Below, piece after piece: positions 42,374-53,978 of a DNA stretch of 64,000 nucleotides. The stretch's first letter is position 1, and each line of letters starts with the position of its first letter. A model generated the notes under the pieces. It saw only the letters and a program-made list of their open reading frames with translations, made no database searches and was not told where the DNA came from. The DNA is from Trichosphaerium sp. ATCC 40318. Its lineage: Eukaryota > Discosea > Flabellinia > Trichosidae. The position numbers were made by a program, and so were the translations under genes. The stretch lies in contig JALMLS010000299.1 of assembly GCA_038496445.1 (NCBI GenBank), forward strand, positions 62,001-126,000, written 5' to 3'.

Positions 42374-44678
42374 ATGTCATTTCTACAACGCTTGTCAGGA
42401 ACAGGTAAGTGCTACAACATGTATTTGATTTAGTAACATTGTAGACTTGTCGGACAGCGAGGAAGACACGGACAGCGGTATAGGCTCTCCGTATAATTTA
42501 AAACATAATGTACGTGATCGCCAAAAACAAAAAAATTAAACGTTTAAAAGTAATTGGCTAATATTATTGTTAGGTTCATGTTAATCGTGACTTCAAGTGG
42601 CTTGGTGATAAAGCAGATGAAATGTTTGTTCTTAAGGTGCATTTAATAGCTTTAAATTAGCGTCAGTTACTAATTGTACGTAGGATAAACTTGGTGAAGG
42701 GTGCGTCACTTCAAATCACGTGGTAGTTGATTCTTTACCAAAGTTTTGATTTTACAAAAAACTAGAATAACATCTTGTCATTCGTTTCTTAATGACTATC
42801 CTAGAGCCTATGGAGTCGTTCATAGAGCAGTGCATAAAGAGCAACACACCTTCGAGATAGCTATCAAACAGGTTTTTACTGGTTCAGAGACTAAGGAATC
42901 ATCGTAAGCGAGAACCGTTACAAGTGGAGTGTTGGGTTTTTTACATTTGTAACTCAACACAAAAAACCCCTTTTATAAACAATTATCTAACGTGCAAAGT
43001 GAGATAAAAAAGGAGATTGATATTCTGCAGAAGCTAAATAACCCGTATATTGTAAAATACTACGGGTCGTACATCAAAACAGAGTACATTTTGCCCAAAA
43101 ACAACAATATCATTTATGTTTATTCTTATTAGCGCCCTATTCATTCTAATGGAGATTGCAGAACTAGGATCAATGCGCGATGTAATGAAGAAGTTAGGAC
43201 GTTCTTTACACGAAATGGAGGTGGCGCAGGTGCGCTAGTGAATAGAGATAAATTACAAACTGAAGAAAACAACTATTTTTTTCTAAATAGCTTTGTAGGT
43301 TACTGTGTGCTGTTTAAAAGGTTTGGAGTATCTTCACGAACAAAATATTATTCACAGAGACGTAAACATTAGTTTAAAAAAAATACTCGTTGTCAACAAC
43401 AAACTAGACACGTGATTTATTTTTGTTTTTTTCCAGGTGAAAGCAGCTAATATATTACTGACTGGAAGTGGTAAAGTAAAACTAACAGATTTTGGTGTTT
43501 CAGAACAAATATGCAATACATTGTTTGCAGGTACTTTTGTCGGTACTCCTCTATGGATGGTATGATATTCTAGAATATTTAATTGTACATCTTTGTACTT
43601 ACTGAGATGATATCATAGGCTCCTGAAGTAATCACCAAATCCAAGTACAATAAAAAAGTAAGAATGCGGAAAATTCAAAGGTCTTAATTCTAACTCACTA
43701 CAAAAAGGCAGATATATGGAGTTTAGGTATTACTATAATAGAAATAGCAGACGGTTATCCACCACATAGCGACATGCATCCTTTCCACGCCATGTTCAAG
43801 GTACCTAAGCTTTGTTCCCTGTGTTTTTAACTTTGTCATATTAGATTCCCTTTAAACCTCCACCTACCGTTGTCAATCCATCTGCTTGGTCGCCTCTTTT
43901 TAATGAATTTGTCGCCGAACTCTTACAAAAGGACTACAAGAAGAGACCGGATGCGACAACTCTTTTAACTGTACATATACATCTCGTATTTACTATGCAC
44001 TAACTGACCATTAGCACTCATTCTCTACAACCCTCGCTAAAGGCGAAGCCTCCCTAAAGCCACTCATAGCGGAGGCAAGACAAGCAAAACAAAATCCAAT
44101 TACAAATGGAAACAGTACTTTAGGAACATACGAGGTGAACATTTTCAATTACAAACAACCTTTTCTCTTACAATTGAAGTAGAATGAGAGTTTATCTTTC
44201 TTAACGGACGTCTCCAGCCCTAGTCTTAAAGACAAGAAAGTAGGAAAGACGATCCCTATGTCATTCGGATCAGGAACGTTTGTGGAGCACTCGGACAACA
44301 CCGTAATACATCATGGAACAACCTTTTCTGATGGAGCTGGAACTTTTGTTTGTAATTCATCTGACGGAGAAATGCCAGAAATGGAAGGCTTCAATCCATT
44401 CAAAGCATCTCCAAGTGACCCATCACCATTGGCATCATTCGTACCTAACCCTGACGCATACCAGACGTTCAATAGAACAGTCATTAACTCCAAAGGAGGT
44501 ACACTTTTCAGTGCTCGAAAATTGTATTAATCTTTTTTATCTGTTAGTAATGCAAGATATTGTCTATGTAACACGTGGAACTCAAACGCCAAAAATGGAT
44601 GATTCGTTAAAACATGAAGCCCTATTATTTGTGTTTATAAGCGCTATGGCAGTATTCTTGGGAAGCCTGTTCTGGTAA
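42374..44678 (+). CDS. STE20/GCK-family (MST-like) kinase with C-terminal membrane anchor
   Basis: ATG at 42374 with an acidic start ('[15 protein letters not shown]'). Kinase landmarks are in order: Gly-loop '[12 protein letters not shown]' (split by an intron), catalytic Lys in 'IAIKQ', '[11 protein letters not shown]', 'TDFGVSEQ', the STE20 signature 'GTPLWMAPEVI', and '[18 protein letters not shown]'. After the kinase is a Ser/Thr-rich region with repeated 'GTFV' and 'TVI' motifs like the TMVIH-type tails of MST/KRS kinases. A last intron (donor GTACAC, acceptor TTAG) joins '...NSKG' to '[15 protein letters not shown]', and the protein ends in one hydrophobic helix ('[19 protein letters not shown]', stop 44676-44678). 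No SARAH domain was seen. The family acts upstream of NDR/LATS or MAPK modules; a tail anchor would fix it to a membrane. Confidence 0.87.
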
Positions 44679-44766
44679 ATCAAAAAGCAGGAAAAATGTA
44701 ATTATTAAAATTAATTGTTTTTAAAAGACAACACTCAAAAATCAACAATTGTTGTACCAGTATTTC

Positions 44767-46156
44767 TTACTTTATAATATAAAGTACGAAGTCTTGAAAA
44801 GCTTGTCCAAAGCCGGCACTTTTAGGTTCTCTCGTCCCTCTGGCTAAAAAAAAGACTGAATCTCTATTTTCGAGTTTCAAGAGCAACAAGAGCGTTATTA
44901 AAATATGTAGAAATTTAGTATTACAAGTCCATTTCGTCACTCTCTTCTTTAATGACCACAAACGTAGATTTAGCTAATATATTATCTAAAAGAACGTCAT
45001 TTAGTGGATAAAACAAAAAGTCTTGAAAAACAAACAAACTAGCGCAAAAATACGGACCTTGTGCTGCCCAATAACGTGACACTTTTAACCCTGCATTTCC
45101 AGGCTTAGCATCTGGCTCATCTGTTGTAACATCAACTTCTGCGATGCCATCATTTCCGTTTGAAGAAGCTATTTTTTTTTTAATTGTTTTTATCACTAGA
45201 ACACATCCAAACCACGCGTAAAACATACCTTGGATCTTATTTCCGTATTGTACTTTGACTTTTATGTCTCCTGTTATTGGTATTTTTTTTCCTTTGCCTG
45301 TAAGTGGAAGCCAAGCTTCTAGAGCCTTTTCAGAGGTCAGTGAGGCACTAAACAATTTTTTTGTCCAACTTATTTTTTTCATCAAAAAAAGACTCAAAAC
45401 CGCGAAAACCGATAAAAGGAAACGTACTTGATCTCCGCTTAGCAGTTTTGTGTTGAATTTTACAGTTGAAATACCAATACCCTTATCCTTACCTAATTTT
45501 TTGCATTCCCATACTCGTACACATATACCAGCGAATACAGAAGGTACATTACTACGTATTCATAAGGGAACAAAAACCAACCCAAAAAATCTTTTTTTGT
45601 CGATTATCTCGTAAACGGCTTTGTTTGAACGTACAATTTTAGTTTGGAGTCCCATATTGGATCCGTTGAACCTAATGAAAAGTTAGACTTCTGACACCCA
45701 AATTACACTATAAACTAGCTACAGTACCTTTGTGCATAGCAGATTTTTTCTCTTTAGCTATTTTACCACCCAGTTCATCTAAACATTGCACAGAACAGTA
45801 TATTTTCTTTGATGATACTAATTTACGCCCTTGCAGTACTGTACGGAGGATTAGACCGAAATAGGAATCAATTGGTTAAAACATACTGTGGACAACTAAG
45901 CATTCGTTAAGGGTGTCTGCCATCTTTCTATAAACGCGAATACAAGATTGCAGCCGTGTTGCTAGATGAGTAGAGCGTAAAACCAAAAATTCTTCGCGAA
46001 TCAACTTAACTTCAGCGAATTGTAAATTTAGGATAACTACAAAACTTTGGCTCACTTGTGTACGTCTGAGCTCGTAAGCCGTATGGATTGTTGAACACGA
46101 CGTAGACGTAGGGCTTTTAACCCTACTTTCAAGTAAAAGACACAAGGGATGCCCAT
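44767..46156 (-). CDS. C2-domain protein
   Basis: The C2 calcium/lipid-binding fold is read across exons: 'VHILQGRKLVSSKKIYCSVQ', 'GSTDPIWDSKLKLYVQTKPF', 'AGICVRVWECKKLGKDKGIG', 'EAWLPLTGKGKKIPITGDIK'. A 3' intron after 'ESDEMDL' joins to 'DSVFFLARGTREPKSAGFG' and the end 'FQDFVLYIIK' (stop 44767-44769). N-terminal to C2 is a basic helical region ('LKALRLRRVQQSIRLTSS', 'FLVLRSTHLATRLQSCIR'). C2 loop aspartates are only partly present, so calcium dependence is uncertain. The start is not settled: 46156 is the first in-frame ATG, but the frame is open to about 46245 and another 5' exon may exist. Likely a membrane-targeting adaptor or effector. Confidence 0.65.
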
Positions 46157-46489
46157 TGTGCCATGAACCCAAGGAAAGAGTTTAACCAACGACCTACAAT
46201 TAAGAGAAACCTGCTTGGCGGCTTTAACAGGCAAGTGAAGTTTTCATGAATTTGTAAAACTGGAAAAACGAATAAGAATCATAAAACGCAATATAATTTC
46301 GTATTAAGTGCGCCACTCGGTTATTGCTTTGCTCATGTGCAGACCACCAATATCAATTAGAGAGTGCGGTGAAGCAATCAAAGTCAGTCACGCCGAAATT
46401 CAACACATACAAGTCAAATAAACTGCAAGTACAAAAAGATTGGTATTTATTGTACAATAGGGGCTGCCAGTACTATAATAATGATAGCA
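46157..46489. other. Region upstream of the C2 gene
   Basis: 333 bases between the C2 gene and the longin stop, both on the minus strand. It probably holds a 5' exon and promoter of the C2 gene. No RNA gene was recognised. Confidence 0.35.
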
Positions 46490-47582
46490 TCAATTATTAA
46501 ACCAGCATATACGTTTTCCTTGGGCGTTCTTCTTGTTAAGTTGAGAGCCACATATTGGCACAACTACTACGAAATACAGCAAAATGAGTACACCAACGAA
46601 TATACAAAATCCAATTGAGACATAAGGATGAGCAAGAAGCCAAGCAGCAAGCCTCTCTTTCTTGACATGCTTTTTCGCTAGAAAAAAAAAAAGAAGATTA
46701 GACACGTGTCTTACACAGATTATAAAAAAAGAGTACCTTTCCTTGATGTGTATTCACTCACCTTAAAAAATCGAGTGTTAATAATAGACGAATAAAGTAT
46801 AATCAGAGAGCTGAGGTACCTGAGAAAGAAGTGGAATTTTAATTTTTCTGCGTAACACTATAGGATCCAAGTCTATTGTTTGTACTTGTTTATCATTAGC
46901 CAAGTCACCATCCATTACTTCAACCTTTTTTAAACCTCTGTAAGCTAAAAATGTCCAAAAGAGCCAAAAAAAAATAAGGAAAAATGTGACACTTGTTCAT
47001 TGTTCAAGTTTGTATTGCGTACGCCAATGTCAACGTCATCTTTAATCGCTTCGCTATAGCGTTTTGTTGTACTCTCTAGAAAGTCTTTAAAGTCTTCATT
47101 CATCTCAAATCGCATTGGTTGACGCCTTTCTCTTGCCATCTCTTCAAGTGATGACTTGTAGTCATTCAAGAATTGTAGTTTAACCTCCTGGAGGAATGCA
47201 TAGGCAGTTCTCGTTGGAAATCGTTGATGAGTAATGCATAAGTATGTAAAACCTTCACTAATGACCATGTGTATAGTGAATTCATTATATCTATCGCGTG
47301 TGAGCGTAGGAAGGTATTGAAAGAAAGTTAAGTGGAATATTGTTGTTTACGCTGTACGCGCTAATAATCAACTTTCATTGCTAATGGCGTACTTGTAAGA
47401 GCATTTTGGGAAGCTTGGATCCACAACTGATAGTAATTCTTGGCTAAACGCTTTAAATGTACCTAATTGCGTAGAAAAATTCGCCAGTGGTATTTTACCA
47501 CTATTTACATTAGTTAGTTATAATTTTGTGCATTAATTTAATAATACCTAGCTACCATACAGTAGAGAAGACTGTGTTCCAT
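46490..47582 (-). CDS. Longin-domain membrane protein without clear SNARE motif
   Basis: ATG at 47582. 'MEHSLLYCMVAS' is joined by an intron (donor GTATTA) to 'GKIPLANFSTQLGTFKAFSQ', the typical longin start. The longin continues with 'FTYLCITHQRFPTRTAYAFL', 'QEVKLQFLNDY' and 'FKDFLESTTKRYSEAIKDD'. The region that should carry the R-SNARE heptads ('KKVEVMDGDLANDKQVQTID') lacks them and the central Arg. A C-terminal transmembrane helix ('SIGFCIFVGVLILLYFVVVV') is followed by a short basic tail ending 'ICWFNN'. This is the layout of phytolongin-like or SEC22A/C-like proteins, which probably regulate vesicle traffic between ER, Golgi and endosomes without fusing membranes. Middle exon joins are tentative. 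Confidence 0.7.
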
Positions 47583-47816
47583 GCGGCAGTGCTTGCATTA
47601 ACTGAGAGAGTACACTTTACAAACACGTGACCAGAATTGACTCAACCGAATTAAGGTCAGTCAAAAGTGCTTGCGAACCGGCTTGAAATTCCGTCTTGAG
47701 AAGAATTAAAACCTTGGTAATAAGCCGCTATTCAGTAGTTGTAATTTGGTCAAAAGAACAAGCAATTAGAGCAGTGTACAAGAGTGCGATAGTTGTAATT
47801 AGTGGACATTTAAAAT

Positions 47817-50401
47817 TTACATTACATTGAGCAAGGGCATATCAAAAGTACTGTCAGTATATGGGCAACAATCAGGTGCGCCAGGAATCCACTCAAATTC
47901 ATTTCCACGTGGTAGGATCCTTGCAACCAAGTCGCTAAGTGCACAATGATAATTATTGGGCTTATCAATAACCAAAAAACTTCTGCAACAAAATTGCATA
48001 GGATGACCCAATGGGCACTTAAAACCCTCTATTGGAGTCTGACAGAACGGGCACTTGACTTCAGGTATATCAAAGATATCCTCAAGGTCTTTGACGATTG
48101 CAGTAAGTTCTTTTGAGATTGGCTTATCATATTCTTTAAGCCACCTATTCATCATTCCTAAAGATGTTGTTTCTAAAGCTGTCGGTTTGTATTTCTGAGT
48201 TTTGAGCTTATATTGAAAGTTCTTGAAAGCTTCTGTAATATGATATAAAGTCAACCTCGAGAAGAGGTCGTTTTGTTCCTGCTCTAACTCTTCTATATCA
48301 ACAGTAGCAACTCGCATCTAGTCACGTGATTTTGTTAGTGAGTTGGAGACAAAATGATGTGTATGTTACTTACATCTCTTAGAAGAGCCTTGGTTAGGAT
48401 ATATTCAAGCTTTGTTGCACGTATTTTGTGTTCTGGTCTTTGGGAAAGGTGTTCTCGTAACTTTGGAATTAACTCAGGATTACCTCGACACATTTGAAGT
48501 AGATCCCATATAGGAATAGGCGCAGGGCATTCTAGCAACTAGTTAGTCGAATATTTATTAACGTTCTAACGATTGTACGCAATAGGTGATCAAGAGAGTC
48601 AGTTAGTTTAGTTCCAGATAATGACAAACTAACAAAAGTAGTTGTCTCGCCTTTTAAGTCATACATTTGTGTACCACCAAATTTTCTGAATAAACAAAAC
48701 CCTCAATAAATAATGCAAAGTATTATAGTTATACCTCACTGCACAAAAGCAGTAGAATGAATTTGGTGATAATTGCATTCCATATATTTCTGTACATCTT
48801 AGGCTATGAGGTATTTCAGTCGTATCAATCAATTCACCATTAACACGCCATTTCTATTGTAATTCTATTTAGCAACACAAAAAACCAGAGCATGAAGCAT
48901 ACTTGTATTATTCCGTCTTTGCCGGCAGTATATAAAGCAGTACCAGCACGGTCCCACGACATCTTTGTGTTATAATTATGTTAGGAAGTTATAAAAAGTA
49001 TAACAAGCAAACCTGTGTGATGCTCTTGAGGTGTCCAACTAATCATTAGTTAGTGTGGTGTGAGGGTAAATATAGTACCTTTTAACTTTAGCGACTTCTG
49101 GTTATGGTTGTAAATACCAAGACAATTCTCCTTACCAAATGCGAGAATGGGTACAGCCTTAGCTTGTAAATAGATTTACTCACATTTAAAATGACATACC
49201 TCTTCATTGACTGCTTTAGGTGGAGACCAGGCCATAGTCAGCACAATGTGATGATCAGGTTTAACAACCTTTCCGAGCGACAACATAAGAAAAAAATTTT
49301 ACAAAACTACATACTAGATGAACAAGCGATAGGGTGCCTTCATGAGGGCGAAATCTCCATATCTTAACACAACCTGCTTTAGAGATTAGATTCATTCAAA
49401 ATTACTATATTACCATTAGCACTTGCTGTAGCTAGCATGTAACATGGATCTACATCACGAACAGGTGACCAAGAAACAGCTGTGACACTGTGATCATGAG
49501 CAGAACGTTCAATGAATAATTCAAATTTTCGTTCGTGATCAGCTGTCATTTGCCTATTGACACATGTCAAAATTTTGTTTTACGAAATGTCATCAAATTT
49601 AGTACAATGTGTTGTTGGTATGTTTCCAGAGAATCAAAAATTTACCACTACTTGCAGCCAAGTATATCGTACTATTACCATCCTCATCAGGTATAATAGG
49701 TGACCAGCTTATGCCTTCGAAAGGGTTAGAAATTAATGATTTTACAAATATAAAACATACAGTCCACTCTAAGCCGTGTACTGATATTCTTGTATTCCTC
49801 GCCATTCTACCATTATATATTAGCTACACACCCATAAACGAGAGCATACTAATTTCCTTTTGCCAACTAGGTGTTTGTACAGAAGTGATGACAGCTCAGC
49901 GACAGGCTCTGGCGAAGGAGGCGCGAATATTAAAATACGATATCGTGTGTCAAGTGCTGCCAGCAAGCACACACCTGGAGAGCCTATAGGATCGGACCAA
50001 CTAAGAGTGGTGAGAGTAGTAGCGGTATGTAGGTGTACCAAGCCGTCTTCCACAGTGTACCATATTCTGACTCTGGCATTATCACATCAAAAAACGTGTA
50101 AGGTTCTTTCTGACCTATAGACGCATGAGAAGATAACCAACGAGGCGGCGTACCAATTTGTTGCGCGCTAAGTTTATTTCTTAACAAGTCGTTAATACCA
50201 GAAGGCCAAACGCTTGAAGTAGCTAGTTGTAAGCTATTTGCTTGCTCTGGAAAGTCCTAAACAAAGTTAGAATTATTTTTATTGTATACATGCCTTGAAA
50301 GAAAGTGAGGCGCTGGTTACAACTACTAACTGATCTCTGAGCGATAAGGACAGTGCTTTTGGGAAAGCAACCGTGTCTATTAATTGCTCGTTATACTCCA
50401 T
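47817..50401 (-). CDS. GTF3C4: TFIIIC subunit 4-like WD40 / zinc-finger protein
   Basis: ATG at 50401 ('MEYNEQLIDTVAFPKALSLS'). WD40 blades appear across many small exons ('GISWSPIIPDEDG', 'HDHSVTAVSWSPVRDVDP', 'MLATASANGNIVILNES'). The C-terminal exon has a helical part and then a zinc-ribbon-like set: 'CPFCQTPIEGFKCPLGHPMQ', 'FCCRSFLV' and 'YHCALSDLV'. This propeller plus C-terminal zinc finger is the organisation of TFIIIC90/GTF3C4, a subunit of the factor that recruits RNA polymerase III to tRNA and 5S genes. Over a dozen short introns are present; exact exons between 48700 and 49400 are uncertain. The assignment rests on architecture and the zinc-finger spacing and could also fit another nuclear WD40 protein. 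The stop is at 47817. Confidence 0.6.
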
Positions 50402-50530
50402 TGTATTTCACCCTGCGTATAGCTGTGCTTGTACGTTAATCATAGCGATGAATTTTGACAAGAAATTTAACACTTTTTTAATTTTTGGCGGCCACAACAG
50501 CTTTGAATTGTCTTAATTGATTATGAAGGC
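50402..50530. promoter_or_regulatory. Shared divergent promoter, GTF3C4-like / beta-propeller gene
   Basis: 129 bases between divergent ATGs. It includes a T/A-rich core around 50458-50488. No TATA box is clear. Confidence 0.4.
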
Positions 50531-51900
50531 ATGGCAACAAATCCTACAGTTGTTTCCAAATGTTTAGAGCTTGAGTTACCATTCAATGTCCAAAGCCTTG
50601 CTGTTGGTCACGTTTTCTCCCTCGAGGACGTTGTTATAGCGTTTGGAACCCATGACGGCAAAATACACCTATTTAACAAATCGAAGGCACTCAACTACGC
50701 GTAAAGCGCCATTTCTAACGTAAACAGGAGATTTTAGCTCTAGAGACAAAAGGAGGCTCTATAACGCAACTAGTACTCAAAAATGTCACTCAGTTCGGCG
50801 CAACAGACATCGTAAGCGGTGATAATGAAGTGCGTTACCGATTTTAATAAAGCTCATTTTTATTCACTAGGGAAACGTGCTTATCTTCCGTGAGAAGCAA
50901 GTACTTGGCAGATACTGTGTCAACAATCCAATAGAAACGATAGCTATTGATGAGACAACTGGTACATAAACAAAAATAATAATAAAAAATAAATCTGACA
51001 TATTTATGACAGATGCAAAAAGAATAGTAGTAGGAGACACTTGCGGAGTATTGTCTGGCCTACAAACCCACGAACACTTATACACAACTCACCTACAAAA
51101 TGACGCCGCCTTGGTGGCACTTGGACAAGGACAGGGCAGAGTCGGACAAGATGTACATCTACTACAATTTTGTAACTGATGTAACTAAAACCAAAACTCA
51201 TAGGTAGTTCCACAAACAACAAAAATTAATGTTCTGGCATCATGTGTTCTTCAAAACGGAGAACAAACTATGCGATATCTCTTAGTGGGTAGTGCTACGC
51301 CATTCTTGCATTTCTACAGCAATGGTACTCGTGCACATTCTTTAGACTTACCAGCTAAAATTACAACAGTAAGACATCAAATTTTTTTTGGATAACAAAT
51401 AATTTTTTGAACTAATGTTGAGTAGGCTTGTACTTTACAAGCAAATCAAAAAAATGTGATACTTGTTGGTTGTGATGATGGATTCATTTACGTTGTTGAT
51501 AACTTATTGGTACAAGGTATTTTTGCAAATGTTGGGTTTGCTGTGTCAAAGTTACTTCTATATTCGCCGACAGCAAACGCAGCCACACAGTACGTTCTAT
51601 TGAATTGTTTTGTAACTTACACGACGTCAAGGTGGGTAATAGCCCTTGGTCACTTTAATGGGTTTAAAATTTTTGATGTGACAGGTGTACTTGTAGAGTT
51701 TGTGCTTACTGATGACTGGGTGAGAACAAGTTTACTATTTGCGTACTCTCTCAAAGACTTACTCTTTTTTTTCTTGCTAGGTAAGTCACATCGCAACTGG
51801 AGATATCATGGGCGATGGGGAAAATAAAATAGCTGTAGTATGTAATGATAATACGTGTAGTGTATACGCTAGAAGTGAAGAAAATAACATGTCATTGTAA
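50531..51900 (+). CDS. Beta-propeller (WD40 / FG-GAP-like) protein
   Basis: ATG at 50531 ('MATNPTVVSKCLELELPFNV'). Repeated blade-like strands appear: 'VVIAFGTHDGKIHLFNKSK', 'GSITQLVLKNVTQFGATDIV', 'RIVVGDTCGVLSGLQTHEHL', 'RYLLVGSATPFLHFYSNGT', 'NVILVGCDDGFIYVVDN', 'HIATGDIMGDGENKIAVVCN'. The last one has the FG-GAP/ITFG2-like 'GDxxGDGxxxI' pattern. Alternatives are a BBS-like or KICSTOR ITFG2-like propeller. About 380 residues, no signal peptide, stop at 51898-51900. It pairs head-to-head with the TFIIIC-like gene. Function not assigned beyond a scaffold propeller. Confidence 0.55.
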
Positions 51901-51981
51901 TAAGTCAGGTTGGTTAAGGCAGCTTTTTTTCGTATTTGTGCTGTATTTGCTATTGGTGACACTTGTAAAGGTCAGCGTAAT

Positions 51982-53940
51982 ATGTCCCATGAAGGAGCGG
52001 CCATAGGTATGTGATTGTGTTATTTTCTGTACAAAAGGAGCATTTCCTCCACCTGTTATTATCTGGAGAGGTTAAATTGCGCTGGCGCGTATATACGTGC
52101 GTTTCTTACTCTGTTCTAGAGCATAAACGGTTCAGGAGACACTACCTTATCAGCAAGGCTGAATTTGCGAAAAAACTATATAAGGCACCTGATAAGAAAC
52201 AATTTCACAAATGGAAGGGCTACATGAACAAACAACAAGTCTACTTTGCATATTTTTTATTTTTTCTGATGGGTGTACGTCTTATAGGCTTTGACGCTCA
52301 TAAACGTCATCGTTTGTGAATCCCAACATAGCAATCAATGATCTGATCTTATTGATTTTTTTTTAAACAGACTTGCATTGGCCTACCTTTCGCGTTACTG
52401 CGTGCTGCAGTTGTAGTCTTGAACGACATATTCGACAGACAATTTTTTCCTGCATTTCTTACAGCCTATCTCATCCCGCTAGGACTTTCGTATTACTTTC
52501 TTACTGTAAATATTGAAAGGACAGACGAAAAATGCGGAAACAGGAAAGCCTACGTAAGAACTAAACTAGCATGGCTCACGCGCTCTCTAAGCTATCTTAT
52601 AGACAATCCGTATAATTCTAGCGTTTTTAATGATTGCATCCACAACTGCAGCAATGGCTTATACTGTAGCCAATGCGGAATATGGAGCAACAATTGCGTG
52701 CGTACAGATGAGGTTGTTTGTATTCTAACGTCGGGCTAGTTTGTCGAGTATTCTAGGATTTTTTGTTGGTATTGCATTTGGTTCTCTAGTTGGCCTTGGT
52801 ATGAATTTTCCAGGTATAACAATGGCACGTGATATTTTTTATGTCAAAATTTTCTTTTCCTAAAAACAGCCGTAGGCTATTTTTATACTTGGTTTTGTTT
52901 TTGGATCTACTGTCGTTGCCTTGTATCTGTACCTATTCCTATCTATGTTCGCCCCTTCTGTTGGCAAAGATCAGGTATATGCATACCTAGGCTCAGGTAC
53001 GATGTTCAACTAAAGTAGATGACATTAACTAATATAGGTGCTACACTAATATTTCTTTGTACTGGTGTGTACATAGCTCTAATACAACTCGACGTGTACG
53101 AAAAGAGTGTAAAGGTTAAAGAAGGGTACGTGTATTAGAATGGCATTGATCTTACTTGAAATAGACATGGTCACTTCATACCTCATCACTTGCATATCAT
53201 CAAGAAGAAGAAAAAGGACGAAGAAGCACAAAATGAGCCTCCAGTAGAGTTGGAACTACTTCACGCATGTGCTGTTCTTCTGCAGCATCTAATAGCACTC
53301 TTTTTCTTGAGTTTAGAAACGGCTACAACATTGGGCTTACTATCTTTGGTTACATCAAGTTTTAACTTCGCCCAATTCCGATTTGTTGCTATACACTTTT
53401 TTCTTTTTTTTGAAGGAATAGGAAGGTACTAAACAAACCTTTAAAAATATAATTTGTACGCTGAAGAAACCACCCTAGGATTATTGCAATAAAGTTTAGA
53501 GGATTTACATACTTAGGATTAAAGACACATGTACTATTATACGGTATTGTGCTAATTCGTCTAACTGCTACTGGCTTTCTATTTTTTTTTGTTGCAATTG
53601 GCTGGGAACAAGATATTTTTATTTGCATTTTATACTCCTTTTATGGCCTCTCAAGCGGTTATGCTTTCCCAGTTGCACTTGCAAGGGTACACGTGATAAT
53701 ACTATTCTAATATTGTTTTAACCAAGTTAGAGTTTAATGGAAGTGCCTCAGACAGTAGAAAATCGTAGACGAGCTTTTTTTATTGTTTCAACTGTGTTGC
53801 AAGTAGGCGCTGTCATAGGGCTTGCTGGTGTCACGTTGTTTTCACAGCTAACAGATCCTGGAGATCCCACAACCGCACCAGCACCAATATCACCAATATC
53901 ACCAATATCACCAACAACGCCTGGATTGCCGCCGTTCTAG
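51982..53940 (+). CDS. Polytopic membrane transporter, ENT/SLC29-like (tentative)
   Basis: ATG at 51982. An intron of about 110 nt (donor GTATGT) joins 'MSHEGAAI' to 'EHKRFRRHYLISKAEFAKKL'. About ten hydrophobic segments follow, including 'VYFAYFLFFLMGTCIGLPFA', 'AFLTAYLIPLGLSYYFLT', 'SSILGFFVGIAFGSLVGLG', 'AYLGSGATLIFLCTGVYIAL' and 'FFIVSTVLQVGAVIGLAGVT'. The central loop is long and Lys/Glu-rich ('HHLHIIKKKKKDEEAQNEPP'). The C-terminal 'GLSSGYAFPVALA' followed by a last helix resembles equilibrative nucleoside transporters, as does the first helix, but I cannot confirm the family. The tail is Pro/Ser-rich ('ISPISPISPTTPGLPPF'). Several exon joins in 52500-52700 are uncertain. Confidence 0.55.
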
Positions 53941-53978
53941 TGATAAATTCTTGTACATAAAAAATAAAACATACGTAA

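Noticed and set aside
46300-46400. Possible tRNA-like sequence upstream of the C2 gene
   Set aside because: No cloverleaf with intact A and B boxes could be drawn.
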